A DNA stretch of 64,000 bases from Perlabentimonas sp046542995 (GCA_046542995.1 JBKHAH010000002.1:1-64000), one strand, 5' to 3'. Counted from the stretch's first letter, positions 53,506 to 63,300 are shown. Numbers and translations are program-made. The notes: generated by a model from the sequence alone, not told the origin.

Positions 53506-54822
53506 ATGGGAATTTTTAATCAGATTATACAGTTTTTCTTCAGCCTTTCAATACTGGTAATCCTTCACGAGTTTGGGCACTACGTATTTGCCCGTTTATT
53601 TAATACCAGAGTAGAAAAGTTCTACCTTTTCTTTAATCCATGGTTCTCCCTCTATAAAATTAAACGAGGTGATACTGAGTACGGTATCGGTTGGCTTCCG
53701 CTTGGCGGCTACGTTAAAATTTCTGGTATGATAGATGAGTCAATGGATACCGATCAGGTTAAAAAACCTGTACAACCTTACGAGTATAGAGCAAAACCAG
53801 CCTGGCAACGCTTTCTGATTATCTCAGGGGGCGTTCTGGTTAATTTCATTCTGGCTATTGGAATATACATCATGGTGCTTTACACCTGGGGTGAGGAGTA
53901 CCTGCCCACGGACAACCTAGAGTATGGCGTAGCATGTCACCCGCTTGCAAAGGAAATTGGGTTTAAGAATGGTGATAAAATAGTATCTGTTGATGGTGAG
54001 AAGGTTGAATCATTCTTTCAGATTGCCCCAAGCATTGTTATTGAAGGTGCCAAGGAGGTGCAAGTGGAAAGGGATGGCAAAGAGGAAGAGGTTTACATAG
54101 ATAGCAAGCACATTCCCGAACTTCTTAAAACACCCACACTTTTTGAGCCCCGGTTCCCACTTATAGTAGATAGAGTGGCTGAAGGATCGGCAGCAGAAGC
54201 CGCTGGTCTTAAATCAGGAGATAAACTGATGGCCATAAATGGTTACGAGGCGTCTTTTTTTGACCAGTACAAGGATACCGTTGAGGCATACAAGAATCAG
54301 CCAGTTAACCTAACCATGAGCCGGAATAACAATGAGGTAAACCTTACTGTTGATGTTCCTGAAACAGGCGTGATTGGGATTTATTCAGCCAGCCTTTCAA
54401 ACTTTATTGAACTTGAAAGCAAGGAGTACTCATTTATTCAGGCCATTCCGGCGGGAATTAGGCATGGTGCCAACATGGTGTCAAGCTACCTGAAACAGCT
54501 TAAGCTGGTTTTTTCGCCAAAAACTAAAGCTTACGAGTCCGTTGGCGGGTTTATAACCATTGGCAGCATCTTCCCAAAAACATGGGATTGGCAATCGTTC
54601 TGGAACTTAACCGCCTTAATATCAATTATTCTTGCTATTATGAACATGCTGCCCATCCCCGCATTAGACGGAGGGCATATGATGTTTCTAATTTATGAGA
54701 TGGTTTCCGGACGAAAGCCCAGCGATAAGTTTATGGAAATTGCTCAAGTTGCGGGAATGTTATTCATTTTGGCGCTCGTGCTTTTTGCCAACGCTAACGA
54801 TGTTGCTAAGCTATTTAAATAG
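53506..54822 (+). CDS. rseP: Site-2 protease RseP
   Basis: 438 residues. The zinc motif HEFGH (His21, Glu22, His25) lies in the first membrane helix; the second catalytic site is in LPIPALDGGH near residue ~385. Between them are two PDZ domains, the second clearer (VAEGSAAEAAGLKSGDKLMAING). RseP cleaves membrane-spanning anti-sigma factors and leftover signal peptides. It could act on FecR proteins such as that at 23829-24836, but nothing here proves it. 42 bp after dxr. Confidence 0.95.
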   Translation: MGIFNQIIQFFFSLSILVILHEFGHYVFARLFNTRVEKFYLFFNPWFSLYKIKRGDTEYGIGWLPLGGYVKISGMIDESMDTDQVKKPVQPYEYRAKPAWQRFLIISGGVLVNFILAIGIYIMVLYTWGEEYLPTDNLEYGVACHPLAKEIGFKNGDKIVSVDGEKVESFFQIAPSIVIEGAKEVQVERDGKEEEVYIDSKHIPELLKTPTLFEPRFPLIVDRVAEGSAAEAAGLKSGDKLMAINGYEASFFDQYKDTVEAYKNQPVNLTMSRNNNEVNLTVDVPETGVIGIYSASLSNFIELESKEYSFIQAIPAGIRHGANMVSSYLKQLKLVFSPKTKAYESVGGFITIGSIFPKTWDWQSFWNLTALISIILAIMNMLPIPALDGGHMMFLIYEMVSGRKPSDKFMEIAQVAGMLFILALVLFANANDVAKLFK

Positions 54823-54894
54823 CTAAAATTTCAATATAATAAAATTTGGTTGTATTTTGCAATCAATAATAACAGTAAATATAAATAATAAGCT

Positions 54895-55101
54895 ATGCTA
54901 GCATTCACTATTGCAGGTGCTTTCGGAGTATGGGAGATAGTCCTTATTGTCGCACTGGTTCTTTTAATTTTTGGTGGCAGAAAAATACCAGAGTTAATGC
55001 GTGGCCTTGGTAAAGGGGTGGGCGAATTTAAAAAGGGTATGCATGAAAACGACCAGAATGAGACAGACACTTCAAAAGAAGAAACTGAACAAAACCTTTA
55101 G
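54895..55101 (+). CDS. tatA: Twin-arginine translocase subunit TatA/TatE
   Basis: 68 residues: an N-terminal membrane helix preceded by a short periplasmic stretch, then the FGGRKIPELMRGLGKGVGEFKKG amphipathic helix (conserved FG and LxxGLGK) and an acidic, disordered tail. TatA forms the pore of the Tat export pathway with TatC, which is not in this window. Placed 72 bp after rseP; the next gene begins 8 bp on. Confidence 0.93.
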   Translation: MLAFTIAGAFGVWEIVLIVALVLLIFGGRKIPELMRGLGKGVGEFKKGMHENDQNETDTSKEETEQNL

Positions 55102-55109
55102 GCCTTAAA

Positions 55110-56393
55110 ATGTCTGCATTAAAGTATCGTTTTAACCCAAACCTTACTTTCCTTCTAATCTTTTTACTGCCATGGCCTACCATGCTATTGGCAAGTGGAG
55201 GGCTGTTAATATATAGCAGCTGCCCTGTTACTCAAAAGCTTGATAGCCTTAAAGAATTTAAAATATTTAACAATCCAACTGGGATAGTGCATGATAATCC
55301 AGTGAACCAAACATACCCTGATTTGGTTTATGAGGTAAAAATTGCCTCAATAGATTACCTTTCACCAATAAGTTTTGATTTTAATGAGCATGTAAAGCAG
55401 TACATAGATGTTTACACCATTGAACGTAGGGAACAGGTCTCCCAAATGTTAGGACTAGCCGAGCTTTACTTTCCATTGTTTGATGAATTTCTGGATAAGT
55501 ACCAGCTGCCATTGGAGTTTAAATACCTGGCGGTTGTAGAATCGGCCCTTAACCCACTTGCAGTATCAAGAAGCGGAGCCGTTGGCCTATGGCAATTCAA
55601 AATTAATTCGGGAAGAATGTTCGACCTCGAGGTTAACAGCTACATTGATGAGCGCATGGATCCAATGAAATCAACCGAGGCAGCCTGCATGTATCTTAAG
55701 TACCTTTACAGAATATTTAACGACTGGCATTTGGTAATGGCAGCATATAATGCGGGGCCTGGAGTTGTTAGAAATGCCATATTTAGAGCTGGAGGTGAAA
55801 CCAACTACTGGCAACTATACGAACATCTCCCCGAAGATGCCCAAAATTATGTTCCTGCTTTTATTGCTGCTACCTACGTAATGCAAAACGCACAATCGCA
55901 TAACATCAAGCCAACTCCGCCGGATGTAACCTATTTTCAAACCGATACAGTTCAAGTGAAGAAAGCCATTTCGTTCTCTACCCTGTCAAATGAAATTGAC
56001 GTGCCTATTGATATTATCCGATTTTTAAATCCAATATACAGAAAGGGGCATGTACCAATCCTTGAGGATCCAGCAACTATTCGCATTCCTGATACAAAAG
56101 TTGAAATGTTTTTTAAAAAAGAGAGCACAATTTACGAGAAGAGTATAAATAAACCTGATTTTCATGAAATTTTGGAGAATTCTGGGAGCACAAACAATCG
56201 TATAAAAATGATACACACGGTGCAGTCTGGCGACTATCTCCATAAAATTGCTGTAAAATACAAGTGCACAGTTGACGATATAATGGTATGGAACCCAGAG
56301 GTAGATAGCAATTTAAACGTTGGGCAAACGTTAACTATTTGGGTTGATAATGTTACTTATAAAGAGATACAAAGCCTTAACTATATGCCATAA
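55110..56393 (+). CDS. Second LysM/SLT lytic transglycosylase
   Basis: 427 residues with an N-terminal hydrophobic signal segment. The SLT domain shares VVESALNPLAVSRSGAVGLW and AYNAGPGVVRNAIFRAGG with the paralogue at 5253-6764, including the catalytic Glu. There is one C-terminal LysM repeat (~370-420, HTVQSGDYLHKIAVKYKCT) where the other copy has two. It should cut peptidoglycan glycan strands in the periplasm. The start 8 bp after tatA suggests operon membership. Confidence 0.92.
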   Translation: MSALKYRFNPNLTFLLIFLLPWPTMLLASGGLLIYSSCPVTQKLDSLKEFKIFNNPTGIVHDNPVNQTYPDLVYEVKIASIDYLSPISFDFNEHVKQYIDVYTIERREQVSQMLGLAELYFPLFDEFLDKYQLPLEFKYLAVVESALNPLAVSRSGAVGLWQFKINSGRMFDLEVNSYIDERMDPMKSTEAACMYLKYLYRIFNDWHLVMAAYNAGPGVVRNAIFRAGGETNYWQLYEHLPEDAQNYVPAFIAATYVMQNAQSHNIKPTPPDVTYFQTDTVQVKKAISFSTLSNEIDVPIDIIRFLNPIYRKGHVPILEDPATIRIPDTKVEMFFKKESTIYEKSINKPDFHEILENSGSTNNRIKMIHTVQSGDYLHKIAVKYKCTVDDIMVWNPEVDSNLNVGQTLTIWVDNVTYKEIQSLNYMP

Positions 56394-56482
56394 CCTAAAA
56401 ACCCTTAATGTGGATGCTGTAACACTTTATGCGCATTTTTTTGTAACTTGCTATCGAATTATCAATTATAATTTTTCACGTC

Positions 56483-57499
56483 ATGAAAAGAATCGTTTCA
56501 ATTCTTAGCCTTACCCTCTTAATAATAGGAATAACCTCATGCGATAAAGGTTCCGGAGGCAAACGCACATTCCTTAAAAACGTTACTGGAGCAGCAGGGG
56601 AGGTTGTAGTTGTTTTAGAAAAAGAAGTTATAGAGGAACCTATAGGCAAAACGTACAGAAACATACTCCAGGAAGAGTTTCCAATGATTCCCCAGTCTGA
56701 ACCATTGTTTACTTTAATAATGATTCCTCCTTCGGGATTCAGCGATATGTTTAAAAGCCACAGGAATATTGTAATTACAAAGGTGAGCAGTGAGCACAAA
56801 GAAGCTAAGATTGTCCCTCAGCATGATGTTTGGGCGGCTCCACAAACCGTAATTAACGTTGTTGGGCCCAACTATTCGGCAGTGAAAAAAATGCTTGAGG
56901 AAGAAAAAGACAGGTTGGTGCAGCTTCTAGAGCAGGCCGAACGTGACAGGGTTGTGCAAAACGCCATGAAGTTTGAAGCAGAGGGAATTAGGCACCTCCT
57001 AAAGGAAAAGTTTAATATTTCGATGTTCTTCCCGAAAGGTTACCAGATGATGCTTGACACCACCAACTTTGTATGGATATCGCATGAAACACCCAGTACG
57101 AGCCAGGGTGTATTTGTTTATGAATATAGTTATGATGACCCCAACACATTTACTAAAGAGTATTTAGTTGAGAAAAGAAACGAGATCTTAAAGCAGTTCG
57201 TTCCAGGGCCAACAAAAGGAAGCTACATGACCACCGCTAGCGCAATACCACCCAGCTTTAAGCAATTAATGTATAAAGGCAGGTATTTTGGTCAGCTTAG
57301 AGGGCTTTGGGATGTTCATGCCCACCCTATGGGGGGGCCATTTATTAGCTTAACAACGATAGATGAGAATCGCAACCGGGTTTTAACCGTAGAGGGGTTC
57401 GTTTATGCCCCACGCTTTAAAAAGCGTAAATATGTTAGACAACTTGAAGCGCTCCTATACACCCTTACCATTGAGAATACTAAAGAAAACGAAGAATAA
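56483..57499 (+). CDS. DUF4837 family lipoprotein
   Basis: 338 residues with a lipoprotein signal (GITSC, Cys at ~20). The rest is a soluble, mixed alpha/beta protein: LKNVTGAAGEVVVVLEKEV near the start and FTLIMIPPSGFSDMFKSHRNIV are typical of DUF4837, a family found mainly in Bacteroidota with no assigned function. It ends the plus-strand run, converging on the lipid A operon across a strong bidirectional terminator. Confidence 0.88.
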   Translation: MKRIVSILSLTLLIIGITSCDKGSGGKRTFLKNVTGAAGEVVVVLEKEVIEEPIGKTYRNILQEEFPMIPQSEPLFTLIMIPPSGFSDMFKSHRNIVITKVSSEHKEAKIVPQHDVWAAPQTVINVVGPNYSAVKKMLEEEKDRLVQLLEQAERDRVVQNAMKFEAEGIRHLLKEKFNISMFFPKGYQMMLDTTNFVWISHETPSTSQGVFVYEYSYDDPNTFTKEYLVEKRNEILKQFVPGPTKGSYMTTASAIPPSFKQLMYKGRYFGQLRGLWDVHAHPMGGPFISLTTIDENRNRVLTVEGFVYAPRFKKRKYVRQLEALLYTLTIENTKENEE

Positions 57500-57514
57500 T
57501 TAAGACTTTCCAAC

Positions 57515-57551
57515 AAAAAAGGGGCTGGTAAAAAACTCCAGCCCCTTTTTT
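57515..57551. terminator. Bidirectional terminator between the DUF4837 gene and lpxA
   Basis: AAAAAAGGGGCTGG (57515-57528) pairs perfectly with CCAGCCCCTTTTTT (57538-57551) over 14 bp with a 9-nt loop. The A-run on one side and T-run on the other allow it to work for both converging transcripts, the DUF4837 gene and the lpx operon. Confidence 0.9.
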
Positions 57552-57573
57552 GTTTTTTTGGTGATGACACCTT

Positions 57574-58374
57574 TTAATTATCGTCATCATTGTTTTTATC
57601 AAATGCACCACGAATTATCCCTCTGGTTGATTTTCTAATAAAACCAACTATCTCCTCTAATTCAGGAGAATTTGGCATATTATCTTCAATATGGCTAAGA
57701 GCCTGAGAAACATTCAACCCTTTATTGTAAATAGTCTTATAGATTTCTTGTATCTCTGCTACTTTTCGCGAGTCAAAATTTCGCCTGCGTAACCCGATAG
57801 TATTTAACCCAACAAAGGCAACGGGGTCTCTTCCAACGCGTGCGTAAGGGGGTACATCCTTGTTTACCTTGGATCCTCCCTGAATCATTACGTGTGCTCC
57901 TATGCGCTCAAACTGATGCACCAGACAACCGCCTGAAAGGATCGCAAAATCATCAATTTCAACCTCACCTGCCAGCTGTACGGCGTTCCCAAGAATTACA
58001 CTGTTGGCAATAATACAATCGTGGGCAACATGTACGTAGGCCATTAACAGACAGTTATTGCCAACCCTTGTGGTTCCCCTAGAAGCAGTTCCCCTGTTTA
58101 TTGTAACACACTCGCGAATAATTGTGTTATCGCCAATAATTGCGGTGGTTTCCTCGCCTTTAAACTTCAAATCTTGTGGAATTGCAGAGACTACGGCACC
58201 CGGAAAAATTTTGCAGTTTTTCCCAATACGAGCACCATCCATTATGGTGGCATTTGGTCCTACCCAAGTACCATCGCCAATAATCACGTCTTTTGAAATG
58301 TATGCAAACGGCTCAATCTTTACATTATCGCCTATTTGCGCTTCGGGGTGTATGTATGCTAATGATTGATTCAT
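57574..58374 (-). CDS. lpxA: UDP-N-acetylglucosamine acyltransferase LpxA
   Basis: 266 residues built of left-handed beta-helix hexapeptide repeats ([LIV]GxxxxI type), with the catalytic-His region YVHVAHDCIIAN and NAVQLAGEVEI, then a helical C-terminal domain ending in acidic residues. It acylates UDP-GlcNAc in the first step of lipid A synthesis. It starts 2 bp after the lpxC/fabZ stop. Last gene of the operon. Confidence 0.97.
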   Translation of the reverse strand: MNQSLAYIHPEAQIGDNVKIEPFAYISKDVIIGDGTWVGPNATIMDGARIGKNCKIFPGAVVSAIPQDLKFKGEETTAIIGDNTIIRECVTINRGTASRGTTRVGNNCLLMAYVHVAHDCIIANSVILGNAVQLAGEVEIDDFAILSGGCLVHQFERIGAHVMIQGGSKVNKDVPPYARVGRDPVAFVGLNTIGLRRRNFDSRKVAEIQEIYKTIYNKGLNVSQALSHIEDNMPNSPELEEIVGFIRKSTRGIIRGAFDKNNDDDN

Positions 58375-58376
58375 GA

Positions 58377-59771
58377 TTATTTATTTTTGGTAATTTGTGC
58401 AAGCATCTCTCCTTCCATAACCAGATTATCCCCAACAAATGCTTGTCCAAACATATTTGCAATACCTCTTCTAATGGGTTCAAGAAGTTCTAACCGGAAA
58501 ACAATAGTATCGCCAGGAACAACCTTTCGCTTAAATTTCACCCTGTCAATTTTCAGGAAGTATGTAACATAGTTCTCTGGGTCGGGCACAGTATTAAGTA
58601 CAAAAATACCACCAACCTGCGCCATGGCCTCAATTTGAAGTACACCAGGCATAACCGGCTCTTCTGGGAAATGCCCAACAAAGAATTCTTCGTTCATGGT
58701 CACGTTCTTCATTCCTGTAATGGTATTCTCATCCATGTGAAGAATCTTATCAATTAGGAGGAATGGCGGTCTATGTGGCAACACGTTCCTAATTTGCATA
58801 ATATCTAGCAGCGGGGGTTGGTTAAGGTCAAATTTTGGAATATTAGGCTTCATTGCTTCCTTACGAGCCATTTTCCTAATAATTTTAGCTAGCTCGGTAT
58901 TGGCCAGATGGCCAGGCCGTTTGGCAATGATTTTCCCTTTTATTCTGCGACCAACCAAAGCTAAATCGCCAATAATATCGAGTAGCTTATGCCTTGCGGG
59001 TTCATTCTGAAAATGAAGGTCAAGGTTGTTAAGAATACCTTCGGGCTTAACATGCACTCTGGGTTTATTGAAAAGGTCTGCAATACGATCCAGCTCATCC
59101 TGTGGCACCTCTTTCTCCATTATCACTATGGCATTCTGTAAATCGCCACCCTTAATCAGGTTGTTTTTAAGGAGCACCTCGAGCTCATGGAAAAAAACGA
59201 ATGTACGACAGGGGGCAATTTGCTCCGGGAAATCGCATAAATTCTTAAGTTGAGCATACTGGTGCCCAAGTACTCTTGAGTTGTAATCAATTAAAACATC
59301 AATGCTAAAAGATTCGTCGGGATATGCAGCAATTTCAATCCCTTTCTCAGGATCTGAGTAAACCAGCTTCTCCTTAATAACGTAAAAACCTCTTTCTGCT
59401 GATTGTGTTTCGATTCCAACCTTGAGTATTTTTTCAACAAACCCCTTGGCGCTCCCATCCATAATGGGCATCTCTGGGCCATCAATCTTTAAAAGGGCAT
59501 TATCAATACCTAAGCCTGAAAGTGATGCTAAAACATGCTCAATGGTACTAACCCGAACCCCTTTGTGCTCAATGGTTGTGCCTCTGGAAGTATCAGTCAC
59601 ATTATCGGCAATGGCATCTATTGTGGGTTCGCCCTCAAGGTCTATCCTTTTAAATGTGTATCCTGTATTTTCGCTTGCAGGGCAAATTGTTAACTTTACT
59701 TGTTTACCTGTGTGCAGGCCTTGTCCAATAAAATCTATCTCGCTTTTAACCGTTGTCTGCTTCTCAACCAT
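58377..59771 (-). CDS. lpxC: Bifunctional LpxC/FabZ fusion: UDP-3-O-acyl-GlcNAc deacetylase and 3-hydroxyacyl-ACP dehydratase
   Basis: 464 residues. The first ~305 are LpxC: GQGLHTGK near the start and HKLLDIIGDLALVG with zinc ligands His and Asp, followed by KRPGHLANTELAK with the catalytic His. Residues ~315-464 are FabZ: LPHRPPFLLID and GHFPEEPVMPGVLQIEAMAQ with the active-site His and Glu. The deacetylase makes the committed lipid A step; FabZ dehydrates acyl-ACP in fatty-acid elongation. This fusion is typical of Bacteroidota and lets the two pathways that compete for hydroxyacyl-ACP be controlled as one. Confidence 0.97.
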   Translation of the reverse strand: MVEKQTTVKSEIDFIGQGLHTGKQVKLTICPASENTGYTFKRIDLEGEPTIDAIADNVTDTSRGTTIEHKGVRVSTIEHVLASLSGLGIDNALLKIDGPEMPIMDGSAKGFVEKILKVGIETQSAERGFYVIKEKLVYSDPEKGIEIAAYPDESFSIDVLIDYNSRVLGHQYAQLKNLCDFPEQIAPCRTFVFFHELEVLLKNNLIKGGDLQNAIVIMEKEVPQDELDRIADLFNKPRVHVKPEGILNNLDLHFQNEPARHKLLDIIGDLALVGRRIKGKIIAKRPGHLANTELAKIIRKMARKEAMKPNIPKFDLNQPPLLDIMQIRNVLPHRPPFLLIDKILHMDENTITGMKNVTMNEEFFVGHFPEEPVMPGVLQIEAMAQVGGIFVLNTVPDPENYVTYFLKIDRVKFKRKVVPGDTIVFRLELLEPIRRGIANMFGQAFVGDNLVMEGEMLAQITKNK

Positions 59772-59807
59772 AAATACAATTATGTTATATTAAAAAAACA
59801 TGTAAAT

Positions 59808-60860
59808 CTATATACTTTTATTCTTCTTATTATCAATTGATTCTAACTTTCTCTTGATGCTATCGATATCACTCTTAAGTTCGGGTAATCTTTTAAACAG
59901 CACAAAAGAGCGACTGTACTTTCTGGAGTTCATTGCGGGGGAACCTATTAAGGTTTCATTCTGCTCTTTAAGTGAATTTGGCACTCCGGTTTGGGCAGAT
60001 AGTTTGACACCGTTGGCTATTGAAATATGGCCCGATATCCCTACCTGACCTCCAAACATGCATTTTTCACCAATCTTTGTTGACCCGGCAATGCCAGTTT
60101 GAGCAGCAATAACCGTGTTTTTACCAACTTCAACATTATGAGCAATCTGAATAAGATTGTCTAGTTTAACACCCTTCCGAATGATAGTTGAGCCCATGGT
60201 TGCTCTGTCAATGGTTGTGTTTGCACCCACCTCAACATCATCCTCAATTACAACATTCCCTAACTGGGGAATCTTCTTATAAGAGCCATCATCCTGTGGT
60301 GCAAAGCCAAAGCCATCGGAACCCACTACGGCTCCTGCATGAATAATGCACCTGTTCCCAATGCTACATTCATCGTAAATCTTAACACCAGCATACAATA
60401 CGGACTCATCACCTATTACTGTATTGTCCCCAATGTACGATTGAGGAAATATTTTCACGCCATTGCCTATAGTTACATTATCACCTATATAAGCTGCCGC
60501 ACCAATATATACATCCTCGCCAATAGTTGCTGTTTTTTCAATAATTGCCTGAGGATGAACACCCACTTTCTGCTGCTTATATGCAGCAACTAGTTCAAGA
60601 AGCTTTGCGAAAGACTCGTATGCATTAGGCACCCTTATTAAGGTGGCTATTACAGGTTTATCAAGGATAAAATCCTTATTTATAAGTATGATGGATGATT
60701 GCGTTGTGTATATATATTTAGTGTACTTAGGATTTGACAGAAAAGACAGTGATCCTGGTTTACCCTCTTCTATACCTGAGATGGTGCTAACTTTCTGTTC
60801 AGGATTCCCTTCTATGCTGCCGTTTAAAAATTCAGCAACTGTTTTTGCCGTAAACTCCAT
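59808..60860 (-). CDS. lpxD: UDP-3-O-acylglucosamine N-acyltransferase LpxD
   Basis: 350 residues. The N-terminal ~95 form the LpxD-specific domain (SGIEEGKPGSLSFLSNPKYT), followed by hexapeptide repeats with the catalytic region (IQIAHNVEVGKNTVIAAQTG, His of AHN) and a helical C-terminal region ending in a Lys/Asn-rich tail. It adds the N-linked hydroxyacyl chain in lipid A. It lies 36 bp before lpxC/fabZ and 52 bp after the HD gene. Confidence 0.96.
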   Translation of the reverse strand: MEFTAKTVAEFLNGSIEGNPEQKVSTISGIEEGKPGSLSFLSNPKYTKYIYTTQSSIILINKDFILDKPVIATLIRVPNAYESFAKLLELVAAYKQQKVGVHPQAIIEKTATIGEDVYIGAAAYIGDNVTIGNGVKIFPQSYIGDNTVIGDESVLYAGVKIYDECSIGNRCIIHAGAVVGSDGFGFAPQDDGSYKKIPQLGNVVIEDDVEVGANTTIDRATMGSTIIRKGVKLDNLIQIAHNVEVGKNTVIAAQTGIAGSTKIGEKCMFGGQVGISGHISIANGVKLSAQTGVPNSLKEQNETLIGSPAMNSRKYSRSFVLFKRLPELKSDIDSIKRKLESIDNKKNKSI

Positions 60861-60912
60861 GTTAAGTAATCTTTAATTTGCCACAAAACTAGCAATTTAT
60901 AATGATATTTCA

Positions 60913-62154
60913 TTATGTGTGTTTCGGATAACAGAAGAAATATTTTTTCACTTCTTTTGATAACACCTTAGTATTTAGCATATCAGAGGCGTTGGCAAGA
61001 TCAATTAAACTGCCATTGTTGTATAGTATTTTTATTGACTCGTCTGACGAACGGTACGCATTATTACTAACAGATTGGGTTAAAATAAAATATTCGTGGT
61101 AAGGTTTTAGTTCAGGATTTTTCTTTTCAAACTCCTTTTTTTTATCAAGGAATTCCGATTTGGGAATTCGGGAATTCCTGAGTTCAACCCGAAATAGTTT
61201 TCTTTCCGTTACCATTTTTGCAAGCATTGAAAGGGCTGGATCAAAATGATCCTGCCACTGTTTGGCCGCCACCAGCACATCGGTATCGTCAATGTTGGCA
61301 AAATGTCTAAGTGCTTCGGGGCATCTGGCACCAATTGTGAAATCGTTCTGAGTAATTTTATTTTTTAGAAAGAAGGAGAGCGAAGGGGTACACCACAAAC
61401 TCTCGCCTTGCATAGCAAGCTCCCTGGCACGCAGTAATAGCTGAGTAAGCACCTGTTCTGCCGAAACGACTGTTTTATGAAGATAAACCTGCCAGTACAT
61501 TAACCTGCGAGCAATAATAAACTTCTCAATGGAATAGATGCCTTTCGCCTCAACCACCAGCATATCGTTAACCACATTTAGCATTTTAATTATCCTATCG
61601 GATCCAATGGCACCTTCGGTAACGCCAGTAAAAAAACTATCACGCCTTAGGTAGTCCATGCGATCAACATCAAGCTGGCTTGATACTAGCTCATGCAAAA
61701 AACGTTTTTCGTATGTGCCGTCAAAAATTCTAATAGCCAAATTGAGCTGCCCGCCAAACTGCCTGTTTAGCTCCTGCATAAAACTCTTGCTAAGGGTTTC
61801 GTGACTTATACCTTGCGCAAGGCTATACTCAAGCGAATGGGAGAATGGCCCGTGGCCAATATCGTGAAGCAATATAGCTGCAGCAGCCCCTTCGGCCTCC
61901 TCATGGCTAATTGTATTTCCCTTTGCCCGTAGTACATCTATGGCCAGCGCCATTAAATGCATTGATCCCAAGGCATGTTGAAAGCGAGTATGATTGGCAC
62001 CGGGATATACCAAGTATGTTAAGCCCAGCTGCCTAATATGCCTTAATCGCTGAAAATATGGGTGTTCAATTATTCTGAATGCCAGGGGATAGCTTATGCT
62101 AATAAATCCATGAACAGGATCGTTTACAATTTTTTTTTTATTTATTCCCTGCAT
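60913..62154 (-). CDS. HD-domain phosphohydrolase (dGTPase-like)
   Basis: 413 residues. The HD motif is HDIGHGPFSHSLEY; upstream GANHTRFQHALGSMHLM and downstream HELVSSQLDVDRMDYLRRDSF complete the metal-site layout of the dGTPase/YdhJ/SAMHD1-like group. Family members hydrolyse dNTPs or related nucleotides, though many are untested. In Bacteroidota this gene habitually precedes lpxD. Here too it is the first gene of the lipid A operon, so its conserved link suggests a shared transcript rather than shared function. Confidence 0.9.
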   Translation of the reverse strand: MQGINKKKIVNDPVHGFISISYPLAFRIIEHPYFQRLRHIRQLGLTYLVYPGANHTRFQHALGSMHLMALAIDVLRAKGNTISHEEAEGAAAAILLHDIGHGPFSHSLEYSLAQGISHETLSKSFMQELNRQFGGQLNLAIRIFDGTYEKRFLHELVSSQLDVDRMDYLRRDSFFTGVTEGAIGSDRIIKMLNVVNDMLVVEAKGIYSIEKFIIARRLMYWQVYLHKTVVSAEQVLTQLLLRARELAMQGESLWCTPSLSFFLKNKITQNDFTIGARCPEALRHFANIDDTDVLVAAKQWQDHFDPALSMLAKMVTERKLFRVELRNSRIPKSEFLDKKKEFEKKNPELKPYHEYFILTQSVSNNAYRSSDESIKILYNNGSLIDLANASDMLNTKVLSKEVKKYFFCYPKHT

Positions 62155-62377
62155 TACTAGTTTTTAGATTATATGCTAATGATATTCAAACGTAACCCTC
62201 CCCACTTTTTCTGCGAAAAATTGCTTTAGGCCAATTTGCTGCTGAGTAATTATATTGTTTCCTAGGTTACATAGCAATTTACAACCATCATACTTTTGAG
62301 CCTTTGGAAGATGGGTTCTAACTAAATTAGAAAAAAAATAGAAAGGATACCCCCTGTATTAAAAATTTAAGAGGCCA

Positions 62378-62758
62378 TTATATTTCTACCAAATTAAAAT
62401 CAATCTTCGTGATTAACGTTTTATAATCGTTACCAGCAAAGTATATATCCTCATCATCCTCCTCGTAGTACCAATTAATGAAAACAACTTTACCTTCAAT
62501 CGTGGATATTGACTCAACTTTTTTCATAATATCGAAAAGGCGCTTTGAGGAGCTAGTATTGAAGTACTCCAGCTTAAAGTGCACCTCTGTCCTATCCTTT
62601 GGGTCCTTGGAGTAGTTATCAATCCAGTTAATTATAGGTTGATAAAAATCAATAACATTTTCAGGGATCGATCGGCCCTCTAACTTAATAACCCCCGATA
62701 CCGGATCTAAAAGCACGTATGGGGTTGTAACGGTCTCCTTAATCTCTAGTTTTGTCAT
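62378..62758 (-). CDS. SiaC-family regulatory phosphoprotein (DUF1987), copy 2
   Basis: 126 residues, colinear with the copy at 40088-40468 over its whole length. The core motif is LEYFNTSSSKRLFDIM with Thr68 in the same numbered position as copy 1. The C terminus is less acidic (WYYEEDDEDIYFAGND is shared). It lies 38 bp downstream of copy 3 on the same strand. No SiaA-type phosphatase or SiaB-type kinase is adjacent. Confidence 0.9.
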   Translation of the reverse strand: MTKLEIKETVTTPYVLLDPVSGVIKLEGRSIPENVIDFYQPIINWIDNYSKDPKDRTEVHFKLEYFNTSSSKRLFDIMKKVESISTIEGKVVFINWYYEEDDEDIYFAGNDYKTLITKIDFNLVEI

Positions 62759-62796
62759 GTTAATCCTATTATCAAATGATTTCTCAAAGGTGTTTT

Positions 62797-63300
62797 CTAA
62801 TCTTCAATAACCTCGTACTCTTTACCATGTCCATTCCTTACAATTGCATCCCAGTACCTTTGAGTAATTATTGCTTCGTTCCCTGTCTTTTTACTTTTAA
62901 TCTTAATTTTCTGGGTTCGCTGCTTTTCAATTTCTACTGCCTCAAAAACAAATGGTATTGTTGTAAGTGCATCTAGGTCATGCCCCAGCATAAGAATAGA
63001 CTCATCATCCTCCTCGTACCTCCAAATAATCTTAACATCATTGCCTTCAGCAGCGCACTTATCAAGCAGTTTCATCATCTCGTTAAGATACTTGTTTGAA
63101 CTACTGTTAGTGTATTCTAGATAAACTATGACCTTGGTATGGTCAGCCGGCACCTTTATATACTGCTCAACCCAATCCACCAAGGGTTGCCAGAAAGAGA
63201 ACACATCCTCAGTAATTGAACGCCCCTCTACTTCAAGTAGTCCTTCTTCGGAGAAGTTTACGTACGGACAATCAGCAGTTTTATCAATAAGGATTCCCAT
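62797..63300 (-). CDS. SiaC-family protein with serine at the phospho-site and a C-terminal tail, copy 3
   Basis: 167 residues. The first ~120 align with copies 1 and 2, but the core is LEYTNSSSNKYLNEMMKLL, so the expected phospho-threonine is Ser66. A ~45-residue basic then acidic tail (KQRTQKIKIKSKKTGNE...) follows, absent from the other copies, and may bind a partner or nucleic acid. The gene precedes copy 2 by 38 bp, so the pair is co-transcribed. The function is not known. Confidence 0.85.
   Translation of the reverse strand: MGILIDKTADCPYVNFSEEGLLEVEGRSITEDVFSFWQPLVDWVEQYIKVPADHTKVIVYLEYTNSSSNKYLNEMMKLLDKCAAEGNDVKIIWRYEEDDESILMLGHDLDALTTIPFVFEAVEIEKQRTQKIKIKSKKTGNEAIITQRYWDAIVRNGHGKEYEVIED

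Noticed and set aside
62291..62298. Plus-strand TACTTTTG -7-like box
   Set aside because: No gene lies downstream on this strand and no -33 match is present; probably chance.
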